Shown here in pieces: positions 6,094 through 12,858 of a stretch of DNA of 15,016 nucleotides. Position 1 is the first letter of the stretch, and every line of letters starts with the position of its first letter. Made by a program: the position numbers and the translations under genes. The notes beneath the pieces are model-generated. The model was not told the DNA's origin and ran no database searches. It saw only the letters and a list, made by a program, of their open reading frames with translations. The DNA is from Solirubrobacterales bacterium (GTDB taxonomy: Bacteria; Actinomycetota; Thermoleophilia; Solirubrobacterales; Solirubrobacteraceae). Where the stretch lies: contig JAOPZO010000121.1 of the NCBI GenBank assembly GCA_025964065.1, positions 1 to 15,016 of the forward strand. The letters are read 5' to 3'.

Positions 6094-7321
6094 CGTGCTG
6101 CACCCGCAGCTCGGCGAGCCCGCGCGCCGCGAGGCTCGACGACCACGAGGCTTCCGGCGCGCCCTCCGCGAGGCGCAGTCCCGCGAGACGCTCGACGATG
6201 CGGGCGACCGCGATCCGCATCTCCATGCGGGCGAGCATCGCCCCGATGCAGGCGTGCAGCCCCTTGCCGAAGGCGAGGTGCGGGTTCGGGCTCCGGCTGG
6301 GATCGAAGGTGTCCGGGTGGGAGAACCGCCGCGGGTCGCGGTTGGCCGCTGCGAGCACGAGCAGCACCCGTTCCCCCTTCGCGATGGCCCGTCCGCGGAT
6401 CTCGAGGTCCTCGACGACCCAGCGGTGAAGGACCTTGATCGGCCCTTCAACGCGCAGGACCTCCTCGACGACCCGGGAGCTCGCGCCCGGGTCCCGCCGC
6501 ACCAGCTCGAGCTCCGCGGGGTGCTCGATGAGCAGCTTGACGGCCGTCGTGATGGAGGTCGTCGTCGTCTCGTGCCCCGCGAAGAGCATGAGAGCGCACA
6601 TGGAGCAGATCTCGCTGTCCGTGAGCCCGTCGGCCGAGCCGTCGCCGGCGACGAGGATCGAGACCATGTCCGCCCCGGGGTTCGCCCGGGCGCGCTCGAT
6701 GAGCGCGGCGAAGTAGTCGAACATCTCCCCGATGGACCGCTCGGCGGGCGCGTGGCGGTCACCGCGCGACTCCCCACCTGCACCGAAGGCGACGAGCGCG
6801 AGGTCACGCGACCACGCCTTGAAGCGGGCGGCGTCCTCGGACGGCGCCCCGATGATCTCCGCGATGATCGTCGCGGGCAGCGGGAACGCGAAGCCGGCGA
6901 CGATGTCCTGCTCGCCCGAGGCGATGAACGCGTCGAGGCACTCGTCGACGAGCTCGCGGATGCGGTCCTCCATCGCCGCGATCGTCCGCGGTTGGAACGC
7001 GCCGGCCGCCAGACGACGCAGGCGGGTGTGCTGCGGCGGGTCGGAGACCACCATCCAGTCGGCGATCTGCGCCATGACCCCGCCCGCCCTCGTGCGGTTC
7101 TCGGCCGACAGCGCCGCCAGCAGCGGGCGAACGCGGTCCGAGCTGAGCGCGGGGTGGCCCAGGGCGTCCACGACGTCCTCGTAGCGCGTCACGAGCCACC
7201 CGCGGTGCGCGGCGCTCCAGTGGACCGGGGCCTCCTCGCGAAGCGCGGCCAGGAAGGGGTAGGGATCGTGGTTGACCTCGGGGTCCAGCAGGTCGTCGCG
7301 CAGGGCGCCTTCGGTGCTCAT
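6086..7321 (-). CDS. Cytochrome P450 (soluble bacterial class)
   Basis: The 411-residue protein has all P450 landmarks: C-helix HTRLRR (98-103), I-helix oxygen-activation motif AGHETT (248-253), K-helix E287-x-x-R290, and haem loop FGKGLHACIG (351-360) with the iron ligand at C358. There is no membrane anchor. Such enzymes hydroxylate hydrophobic substrates with electrons from a ferredoxin and ferredoxin reductase; neither is encoded here, so they must come from elsewhere in the genome. The length is normal for the family. A GGAG ribosome-binding site lies 6 nt before the ATG. Its TAG lies inside the start of the next gene (8-nt overlap, ATGGCTAG), so the P450 and FAD oxidoreductase are translationally coupled and may act in sequence. 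The CYP subfamily cannot be assigned by eye. Confidence 0.96.
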   Translation of the reverse strand: MSTEGALRDDLLDPEVNHDPYPFLAALREEAPVHWSAAHRGWLVTRYEDVVDALGHPALSSDRVRPLLAALSAENRTRAGGVMAQIADWMVVSDPPQHTRLRRLAAGAFQPRTIAAMEDRIRELVDECLDAFIASGEQDIVAGFAFPLPATIIAEIIGAPSEDAARFKAWSRDLALVAFGAGGESRGDRHAPAERSIGEMFDYFAALIERARANPGADMVSILVAGDGSADGLTDSEICSMCALMLFAGHETTTTSITTAVKLLIEHPAELELVRRDPGASSRVVEEVLRVEGPIKVLHRWVVEDLEIRGRAIAKGERVLLVLAAANRDPRRFSHPDTFDPSRSPNPHLAFGKGLHACIGAMLARMEMRIAVARIVERLAGLRLAEGAPEASWSSSLAARGLAELRVQHDG

Positions 7322-7358
7322 GGCTGCTCCGCACCGCGGTCGCGCGGGAGCCGGGGGC

Positions 7359-9296
7359 TCACAGCGCCAGGCCCGCGTCGGCGCCGGCGTTGATCGCGTG
7401 GACGAAGTCGGCGGGAGCGGAGGCGTCGCCGAGGACGACGACCTCCGCGGCGTCGTCGAGCGTGTCGGCCAGGGCCGAGCCGCGCGGGCGCCACCCGAGC
7501 GCGAGCGCGACGTGGTCGGCCTCGATCACGTGCACGTCCCGGGCGGCGTCCTCGTAGAGCACGTGGTCGCGCTCGACGGCGACGACCTTCGCTCGGGTGA
7601 GCGTGACGACGCCGTCCGCTCGGAGCGTCTTGAGCAGCTGCCGGCGGGTGATGGCCTCGATGCCGAAGCCGATCCCGCCGCGCAGCTCGACGATGGTCAC
7701 CTCGGCGCCGGCGGCACGCACCACCTCCGCCGTCTCGCATCCCGTGGCGCTCCCGCCGACGACCACGACGCGGTCCCCCGGCCCGACGGCAACGTCGCCG
7801 CGCAGCAGCGCGAGCGCGTCGTGCACGTGCGCGGCGCCCAGGCCGGGGATCGGTGGGATGAGCGGCTCGGCGCCCGTCGCGACGAGCACGACGTCCGGCG
7901 CCTCGGTGGCCACGACGCCCGCGTCGACGTCCACGCCGAGGTGCGGCTCGACCCCGAGTTCGACGAGGCGACGGGCCTGGAAGTCGCGGAACCGGAGGAC
8001 CTCGCGCTTAGAGGGGGCGAGGCCCGCGACCTCGAGCTTGCCGCCGAGGACCTCGTCGCGCTCCCAGATGCTGACCTGATGGCCGCGGAGCCGGGCGATG
8101 CGCGCGGCCTCCATGCCGGCCGGCCCGCTGCCGACGACCATCACGCGCCGGGGGAACGGCGTCGGCTTGAGGACCCAGCTCAGCTCGCGCCCGGCCTCGG
8201 GGTTGACCGCGCAGCGCGCGTGCTCCCCCCGGCCGACGAGGTCGACGCAGGCGTTGCAGGCGATGCACGGCCGGACCTCGCCGAGCCGGCCCTCGCGCAC
8301 CTTGTCCGGCCAGTCGGGCTCGGCGATGAGCCCGCGACCGAGGCAGATGAGGTCCGCCTGGCCGCTCGCGACCACGCGGGCGGCGAGCTCGGGGTCGTCG
8401 AGGCGGCCGACGGCCATGACCGGGACGTCCACGGCGGCCTTCACCGCGGCCGCCAAGGACACCAGGTGGCCCCGGGGGACGTGCATGGGGGCGAGCGTCA
8501 CGTGCAGCGTGTGCCACGTCCCGGCCGAGACGGAGAACGCGGCGACGCCGTCGGCCTCGAGGGAGCGGCTGACCGCGACGGCGTCCTCGACCCCGAGCCC
8601 GCCCGGGGTCGCGTCGTCGCCGTTGATGCGCCACACGAGCGGAACGCGATCGCCGCCGACGGCCACGATCGCCCGGGCGACCTCGCGCGAGAACCGGGCG
8701 CGACCCTCGAGGTCACCGCCGTACTCGTCGTCGCGCTGGTTGTCGAGCGGGGAGAGGAAGTTCGAGGGCAGGTAGCCGTGCGCGCCGTGGACCTCGACGA
8801 AGGCGAAGCCCGCCTCGGCCGCGAGCTCGGCGGCCCGCGCGTAGTCCTCGACGATGGCCGCGATCTCCGCCTGATCGAGCACGTGGGGCACGGGCGCCTT
8901 CGAGTTCAACGGGACGGGCGACGGAGCGACGGACGGGCCCGCGACGACCTGGCGCCCCGGGTGCATGAGCTGGACCCCGACCGTCACGTCGTACGGACGG
9001 AGCGCGTCGACGAGGCGCCGGAGCCCGGGCAGGTACTCCGGCCCGGAGATCTTCGGCTCGGGACCCACCGTGTCGGCGGAGACGAGGCAGCCCTCGACCG
9101 TGATGGTGCCGACCCCGCCACGAGCGCGCCGGACGTAGTAGGCGATCGTCTCGTCCGTGATGTGCCCGCCCGCGTCGAGGCAGGTCCCCATCGGCGCCAT
9201 CACGAGCCGGTTGCGCAGGGTCAGGTGGCCGAGCGCGAGCGGCTCGAAGAGCACGCCCGTCCCGGCCGCGGCAAGGGGCGTCGCGGTTCGGGGCAT
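7359..9296 (-). CDS. OYE-type FMN/Fe-S/FAD reductase (2,4-dienoyl-CoA reductase / trimethylamine dehydrogenase family)
   Basis: The 645-residue, three-part flavoenzyme starts with an OYE-like TIM barrel (about 14-370) carrying the active-site run HGAHGYLPSNFLSP (170-183). It continues with a cysteine cluster C344-x2-C347-x2-C350-x11-C362 for a [4Fe-4S] centre, an FAD fold (GSGPAGMEAA at 389-398) and an NAD(P) fold (VVVGGSATGCE at 511-521). Family members reduce conjugated C=C bonds of enoyl- or dienoyl-CoAs or enones with NAD(P)H, or demethylate amines. The local acyl-CoA genes favour an unsaturated CoA thioester or enone. An in-frame start 63 nt upstream would overlap the biotin carrier gene; the ATG at 9296 has a GAGG ribosome-binding site and lies 8 nt after the upstream stop. 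The cysteine spacing follows the trimethylamine dehydrogenase pattern more than E. coli FadH (C-x2-C-x3-C). Confidence 0.92.
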   Translation of the reverse strand: MPRTATPLAAAGTGVLFEPLALGHLTLRNRLVMAPMGTCLDAGGHITDETIAYYVRRARGGVGTITVEGCLVSADTVGPEPKISGPEYLPGLRRLVDALRPYDVTVGVQLMHPGRQVVAGPSVAPSPVPLNSKAPVPHVLDQAEIAAIVEDYARAAELAAEAGFAFVEVHGAHGYLPSNFLSPLDNQRDDEYGGDLEGRARFSREVARAIVAVGGDRVPLVWRINGDDATPGGLGVEDAVAVSRSLEADGVAAFSVSAGTWHTLHVTLAPMHVPRGHLVSLAAAVKAAVDVPVMAVGRLDDPELAARVVASGQADLICLGRGLIAEPDWPDKVREGRLGEVRPCIACNACVDLVGRGEHARCAVNPEAGRELSWVLKPTPFPRRVMVVGSGPAGMEAARIARLRGHQVSIWERDEVLGGKLEVAGLAPSKREVLRFRDFQARRLVELGVEPHLGVDVDAGVVATEAPDVVLVATGAEPLIPPIPGLGAAHVHDALALLRGDVAVGPGDRVVVVGGSATGCETAEVVRAAGAEVTIVELRGGIGFGIEAITRRQLLKTLRADGVVTLTRAKVVAVERDHVLYEDAARDVHVIEADHVALALGWRPRGSALADTLDDAAEVVVLGDASAPADFVHAINAGADAGLAL

Positions 9297-9304
9297 GGCG
9301 GGCC

Positions 9305-9517
9305 TCAGGCCAGCCGCACGAGCGGCTCGCCCTCGCTGACGGCCTGGCCCTCGGCGCACAGCAACTCGGCGACGACACCGCCGACCTCGGCCTCGACGGG
9401 CATCTCCATCTTCATCGACTCGAGGATCGCGACCGTGTCGCCCTCCCCCACCTGGTCGCCGACCTTGACCTCGTAGGTCCAGACCGTGCCGGTGATGTGC
9501 GCGTCGACCGTGGCCAT
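9305..9517 (-). CDS. Stand-alone mini biotin carboxyl carrier protein
   Basis: This 70-residue protein is a single biotinyl domain: two half-barrels around ILESMKMEMP (31-40), with K36 the expected biotinylation site in the ESMKME motif. It lacks the long N-terminal region of AccB. Its size and layout match small actinobacterial carriers such as mycobacterial TB7.3. It would shuttle carboxybiotin between a biotin carboxylase and the carboxyltransferase encoded just upstream. The ATG shares one base with that gene's TGA (TGATG), indicating tight translational coupling and likely complex formation. No biotin carboxylase gene is in the window. Confidence 0.95.
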   Translation of the reverse strand: MATVDAHITGTVWTYEVKVGDQVGEGDTVAILESMKMEMPVEAEVGGVVAELLCAEGQAVSEGEPLVRLA

Positions 9518-11094
9518 CAGTGGCCCTTCGTCGTGACGCGCGGGCGGCTGCCCCAGGCGAACTCGATCGCCTCGGCGATGACCTGCCGCGTCTCGCAGGG
9601 GTGGATGACGTCGTCGAGGATGATGTTGGCTGCGGCCTCCCAGGGCTGGGATTCCTCCGCCCACTCGGCTTCGAGCTCGGCGGCCAGCGCGTCCCGGGCC
9701 TCGAGGCCCTCCTCGGCCTCGAGCCGGTCGAGCTTGCGACGGTGGACCGTCCGCACGCCCGTGTCGGGCGCCATGAAGCCCATGCGGGCCGTCGGCCACG
9801 CGACGAGGAGGTCGGGGTGGACCGGCCGGCCGCCGAGGGCGATGTGCCCGCCGCCGTAGGCCTTCCGGACGATGACGGCCACCTTCGGCACGTTCGCCCG
9901 GGCGAGCGCCGCGGCCAGCCGCTCGTAGCAGCCGAGGATCCCGCCGCGCTCGGCTTCCGTGCCGATCATGAGCCCCGGGACGTCCTGCAGGAAGACGAGC
10001 GGGATGTTGAAGGTGTCGCAGAGCTCGACGAAGCGGAGCTCCTTCGTCAGCGCCGCCACGTCGAGGACCCCGGCGCGCTGGAGCGGCTGGCTCGCCACGA
10101 CGCCGACCGGCTGCCCCTCGATGCGCGCGAGGGCGCAGATGAGGCTGCGGCCGAACCGCTCCCCCCAATGGAAGAGCGAGTCGGCGTCGACGATGGCCTC
10201 GAGCACCTTCCGCATGTCGTAGCCGCGACGCGGTTCGTCGGGCACGAGCGTCGCGAGCTCCGCCGGGTCACGCGCGGGAGGCGCGGGCGGGGCGATGGGC
10301 GCGGGGAGGTCCGACGCGTCGGGGACGTAGCCGAGGAAGCGCTTGATGGTGTCGATGGCCTCCTGCTCCTCGTCGACGACGACGTGGGCGCTGCCGCTCG
10401 TCTCGTGCGCCACCTTCGGGCCTCCGAGCTCCTCGCCCGTGACGTCCTCGCCGATCGCGCCCAGGATCACAGGTGGGCCCGAGAGGGCGATGGCCGAGTC
10501 GCGCTTCATGACGACGAGGTCCGCGATGGCCGCGTGGAGCGCGGCGTCCCCGTAGCTCGGCCCGAGCACCGCGGTGATGCGCGGCACCGACGGCGAGCCG
10601 GGCGGGGACTGGAGGAACGTCGTGAAGTCGAACGGGACGCCGGAGAAGCGCCACCCGAGCAGGTCCGGGAGGCGCCCGCCGTCGTTGTCGGAGAGGAAGA
10701 TGATCGGGAAGCCGCTCGTGCCCGCCCACTCGGCCACCCGGTTCTGCTTGCGCATGTTCACCGGGGCGGTCGTGCCCGCGAGGACCGTCGCGTCGATCGC
10801 GACGACGGCGACCTTGCGGCCCCCGACCTTCGCGAGTCCCGTCACGATCGCGTCACCGGGCGAGGGGACCTCGCGGCGGATCTCGGGGAGCGCGTGCATG
10901 CCGATCTCGCGCCACGTGCCCGCGTCGATGAGCATGTCGATGCGTGCGCGGGCCGTCAGCCGGCCGGTCGCCTCGTGCCGCGCGATCTTCTCGGGCCCAC
11001 CCATGGCGAGGGCTTCGGCGCGGCGCCGGGCGAGCTCCTCGAGGGGGGTCGCGGGAAGCGTCGCGGGGGCTGCGTTCGGGGCGGTTTCGGTCAC
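9517..11094 (-). CDS. Divergent acyl-CoA carboxylase carboxyltransferase subunit
   Basis: The 525-residue protein (from GTG at 11094) has the two crotonase-like halves of the carboxyltransferase family (AccD/PccB type, PF01039). The N-terminal half begins EELARRRAEALAMGG..KIARHEATGRLTARARID and has GGR at 139-141. The C-terminal half has LQDVPGLMIGTEAERGG (about 369-385), VRKAYGGG (409-416) and AWPTARMGFMAP. Such enzymes move CO2 from carboxybiotin to an acyl-CoA. The family's usual SGGAR is DNDGGR here, and the second oxyanion loop reads YGGGHIALGG, so this is an outlier whose substrate may not be acetyl- or propionyl-CoA. The start was chosen because GGAAGG precedes GTG 11094 and the upstream codons include rare ones (AAT, GGA, AGG). 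ATG at 11136 (539 residues) and TTG at 11166 are alternatives. First gene of the operon; divergent from the TetR gene. Confidence 0.9.
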   Translation of the reverse strand: MTETAPNAAPATLPATPLEELARRRAEALAMGGPEKIARHEATGRLTARARIDMLIDAGTWREIGMHALPEIRREVPSPGDAIVTGLAKVGGRKVAVVAIDATVLAGTTAPVNMRKQNRVAEWAGTSGFPIIFLSDNDGGRLPDLLGWRFSGVPFDFTTFLQSPPGSPSVPRITAVLGPSYGDAALHAAIADLVVMKRDSAIALSGPPVILGAIGEDVTGEELGGPKVAHETSGSAHVVVDEEQEAIDTIKRFLGYVPDASDLPAPIAPPAPPARDPAELATLVPDEPRRGYDMRKVLEAIVDADSLFHWGERFGRSLICALARIEGQPVGVVASQPLQRAGVLDVAALTKELRFVELCDTFNIPLVFLQDVPGLMIGTEAERGGILGCYERLAAALARANVPKVAVIVRKAYGGGHIALGGRPVHPDLLVAWPTARMGFMAPDTGVRTVHRRKLDRLEAEEGLEARDALAAELEAEWAEESQPWEAAANIILDDVIHPCETRQVIAEAIEFAWGSRPRVTTKGH

Positions 11095-11161
11095 GGGGGA
11101 CCTTCCATTGCGGTCGGCGATCGGCTGGACGAGCATCGGTGGGGACCCTACACGAAGTTCA

Positions 11162-11175
11162 AACAAGCGTTTGGT
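11162..11175. promoter_or_regulatory. KstR2-like half-palindromic site near the carboxyltransferase promoter
   Basis: AACAAGCGTTTGGT has two mismatched pairs as a 14-bp palindrome but fits 9 of 10 fixed bases of the KstR2 consensus AnCAAGnnCTTGnT as I recall it. It lies upstream of the minus-strand operon and is followed on the plus strand by a T run (11174-11180). Probably a second, weaker operator in the divergent region. Confidence 0.4.
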
Positions 11176-11212
11176 TTTTTATTCGAGCCCGCGTCGCCCT
11201 CGGCGCGTGGCC

Positions 11213-11226
11213 ACCAGACGTTTGGT
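11213..11226. promoter_or_regulatory. 14-bp palindrome, probable TetR autoregulatory operator
   Basis: ACCAGACGTTTGGT is a 14-bp inverted repeat with one mismatched pair, 76 bp before the TetR start at 11302. TTGGTG (11222-11227) could serve as a -35 with TAGTGT (11247-11252) as -10, though the 19-bp spacer is long. A regulator bound here would repress its own gene, the usual arrangement for this family. The arms match those of the sites at 1509 and 4195. Confidence 0.5.
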
Positions 11227-11301
11227 GCTTCCGCTGGAACCGCTGGTAGTGTCTGCGCCTTCCAGGCGGAGATCCGCCGGGCGAACGAGGAAGGAAGCGA
11301 C

Positions 11302-11970
11302 GTGGTGGAACCCAAGGCCAGCGGCCGGGGCACCGGCCGGGCCCGGAAGTCGCCGGCGAAGGCCAGGCGCGCCCCCGCGAACAAGGGGACGGGCGCACGA
11401 CGCGACCAGGAGGTGCTCGAAGCCGCCACGAAGGTCTTCCACGCGCGCGGCTACGCCGACGCCTCCGTGCAGGACATCGCCGACGAGCTCGGCATCCTCA
11501 AGGGCAGCCTCTACCACTACATCGACTCGAAGGAGGAGCTGCTCTTCCGGCTCCTCGACGAGTCGCACCAGGAGGTGGCGGCGATCCTCGAGGAGGTCCT
11601 CGCGATCGAGGGCCTCGAGCCGCTGGAGCGCCTGCGCCTCTACGTCACGCGCCAGGTCGAGTACACGAGCAAGAACCTCGCGAAGATGGCGATCTACTAC
11701 CACGACGTCGACCAGCTCTCCGAGGAGCGGCGCAAGGAGGTCCTGCGCAACCGCAGGACCCACGAGCGCTTCGTCGCCAGCTTGATCGCCGAGGCGCAGG
11801 AGCGCGGCGAAGTGCCTGCCGACCTCGACCCCGCGCTGACCACGAACTACCTCTTCGGCTCGATGATCTGGGTCTACCGGTGGTACAGGCCCGGCGGCAA
11901 GCTGCGGCCCCAGCAGGTCGCCGCGACGTGCGCCGACTTCATCATGGGGGGCCTCACCGCCCCGCGGTGA
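11302..11970 (+). CDS. TetR-family transcriptional regulator, KstR2-like
   Basis: The 222-residue protein has an N-terminal TetR DNA-binding domain (about 34-80): EVLEAATKVFHARGYADASVQDIADELGI, then the recognition helix region KGSLYHYIDSKEEL (67-80). The ligand domain contains KMAIYYHDVDQLSEERRKEVL and a late YRWYRPGGKLRPQQVA, typical of the KstR2/TetR_C group that senses CoA thioesters of steroid or acyl degradation intermediates. A basic, Pro/Ala/Lys-rich tail of about 33 residues precedes the helix-turn-helix. The reading frame is open far upstream, but only because it runs antisense to the carboxyltransferase. The start is GTG 11302, 6-7 nt after GAGGAAGGA; GTG 11305 is also possible. 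Divergent from the carboxyltransferase operon, and likely the repressor of the palindromes at 1509, 4195 and 11213. The effector is inferred, not seen. Confidence 0.9.
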   Translation: MVEPKASGRGTGRARKSPAKARRAPANKGTGARRDQEVLEAATKVFHARGYADASVQDIADELGILKGSLYHYIDSKEELLFRLLDESHQEVAAILEEVLAIEGLEPLERLRLYVTRQVEYTSKNLAKMAIYYHDVDQLSEERRKEVLRNRRTHERFVASLIAEAQERGEVPADLDPALTTNYLFGSMIWVYRWYRPGGKLRPQQVAATCADFIMGGLTAPR

Positions 11971-11974
11971 GGCC
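11950..11974. terminator. 11-bp perfect hairpin between convergent genes
   Basis: Arms 11950-11960 and 11964-11974 are perfectly complementary with a CCC loop, and the stem contains the TetR stop codon (11968-11970). It lies 18 nt before the stop of the convergent dehydrogenase (11992). No T tract follows on either side, so it is a stem-only, possibly bidirectional terminator. Confidence 0.5.
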
Positions 11975-11991
11975 TGCGGTCCCCGGCGCGG

Positions 11992-12858
11992 TCAGCTCAC
12001 CGCGCCGTGCTCGGCGAAGCCCCGGCCCGTCTTCCGGCCGAGGTGCCCGCCCTGCACGAGCACCCGGAGGTTCTGCGGGGCCAGGAAGCGCTCGCCGTAC
12101 TGCTCGCGCATGTTGTCCGCGACGTGCAGCGTCGTGTCGAGGCCCGAGAAGTCCATCGTGGCCAGGGGCCCCATGGCGTGGTTGAACGCCTTGACGCACG
12201 CGAGGTCCACGTCCTCCGCCGTCGCGATGCCCTCCTCGACGATGCGCATCGCCTCGAGCCCGAGGGCGACGATGAGCCGGGAGGTGATGAACCCGGGCGT
12301 GTCCTTCTGGCAGACGACCGTGCGGCGGTTGCAGCGCCCGGCGACCCACAGGGCCGTCTCGAGCGTCGCGTCGGAGGTCTGGACGCCGCGCACGAGCTCC
12401 ACGAGGTCCATCAGCGGCGGCGGGTTGAACCAGTGCGAGCCGATGACGCGGTCGGGCCGGCCCGTGGCCGACGCGAGCAGCGAGATGGAGAACTGCGAGG
12501 TGTTCGACGCGAGGACGACGTCCGGGCGGCACGCCGCGTCGAGGGCCGCGAGCACGCTCCGCTTGACGTCGAGGTCCTCGACGACGGTCTCGATCGCGTG
12601 GTCCGCCGTGGCGGCGCTCGCGGTCAGGTCCGTCGAGGTCCCCACGCGCGCGAGAGCCGCGTCCGCGTCCTCCTGCGTGAGCTTCCCGGACGCGACGAAG
12701 CGCTTGAGGCTCTTGGCGATGCGCGCCGTCGTCCGCGAGAGCGCGTCCTCCGAGACGTCCACGACGGTGACGTCGAGGCCGGCGGTGGCGAGCACCTGGG
12801 CGATCCCGCTGCCCATGATGCCCCCGCCCACGACCACGACGCGCTGGATGGTGCTCAC
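11992..12858 (-). CDS. 3-hydroxyacyl-CoA dehydrogenase (3-hydroxybutyryl-CoA dehydrogenase family)
   Basis: The 288-residue protein has an N-terminal NAD-binding fold with GGGIMGSG at 11-18, an SNT motif at 118-120, and the catalytic pair H142 (SHWFNPPPLMDLVEL) and E154. It oxidises 3-hydroxyacyl-CoA to 3-oxoacyl-CoA with NAD+, the third step of beta-oxidation, feeding the thiolase encoded at the head of the same operon. The Asn normally present in PGFxxNR is Ser here (S193). This may tune activity or be usual in the subfamily. GTG 12858 is preferred to ATG 12873 because GGAGG lies 7 nt before it and it overlaps the upstream TGA by 4 nt (GTGA). Last gene of the operon. Confidence 0.92.
   Translation of the reverse strand: MSTIQRVVVVGGGIMGSGIAQVLATAGLDVTVVDVSEDALSRTTARIAKSLKRFVASGKLTQEDADAALARVGTSTDLTASAATADHAIETVVEDLDVKRSVLAALDAACRPDVVLASNTSQFSISLLASATGRPDRVIGSHWFNPPPLMDLVELVRGVQTSDATLETALWVAGRCNRRTVVCQKDTPGFITSRLIVALGLEAMRIVEEGIATAEDVDLACVKAFNHAMGPLATMDFSGLDTTLHVADNMREQYGERFLAPQNLRVLVQGGHLGRKTGRGFAEHGAVS

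Noticed and set aside
4861..6438. 525-codon plus-strand open frame.
   Set aside because: Antisense shadow of the FAD oxidoreductase and P450 genes.
7272..9476. 734-codon plus-strand open frame.
   Set aside because: Antisense to the OYE-type reductase, whose motifs are unambiguous; the plus-strand translation is low-complexity Arg/Ala/Gly/Asp.
9520..11301. Very long plus-strand open frame leading into the TetR gene.
   Set aside because: It is antisense to the carboxyltransferase and open because of GC-rich codon bias. Only the part from 11302 looks like a protein family and has a ribosome-binding site.
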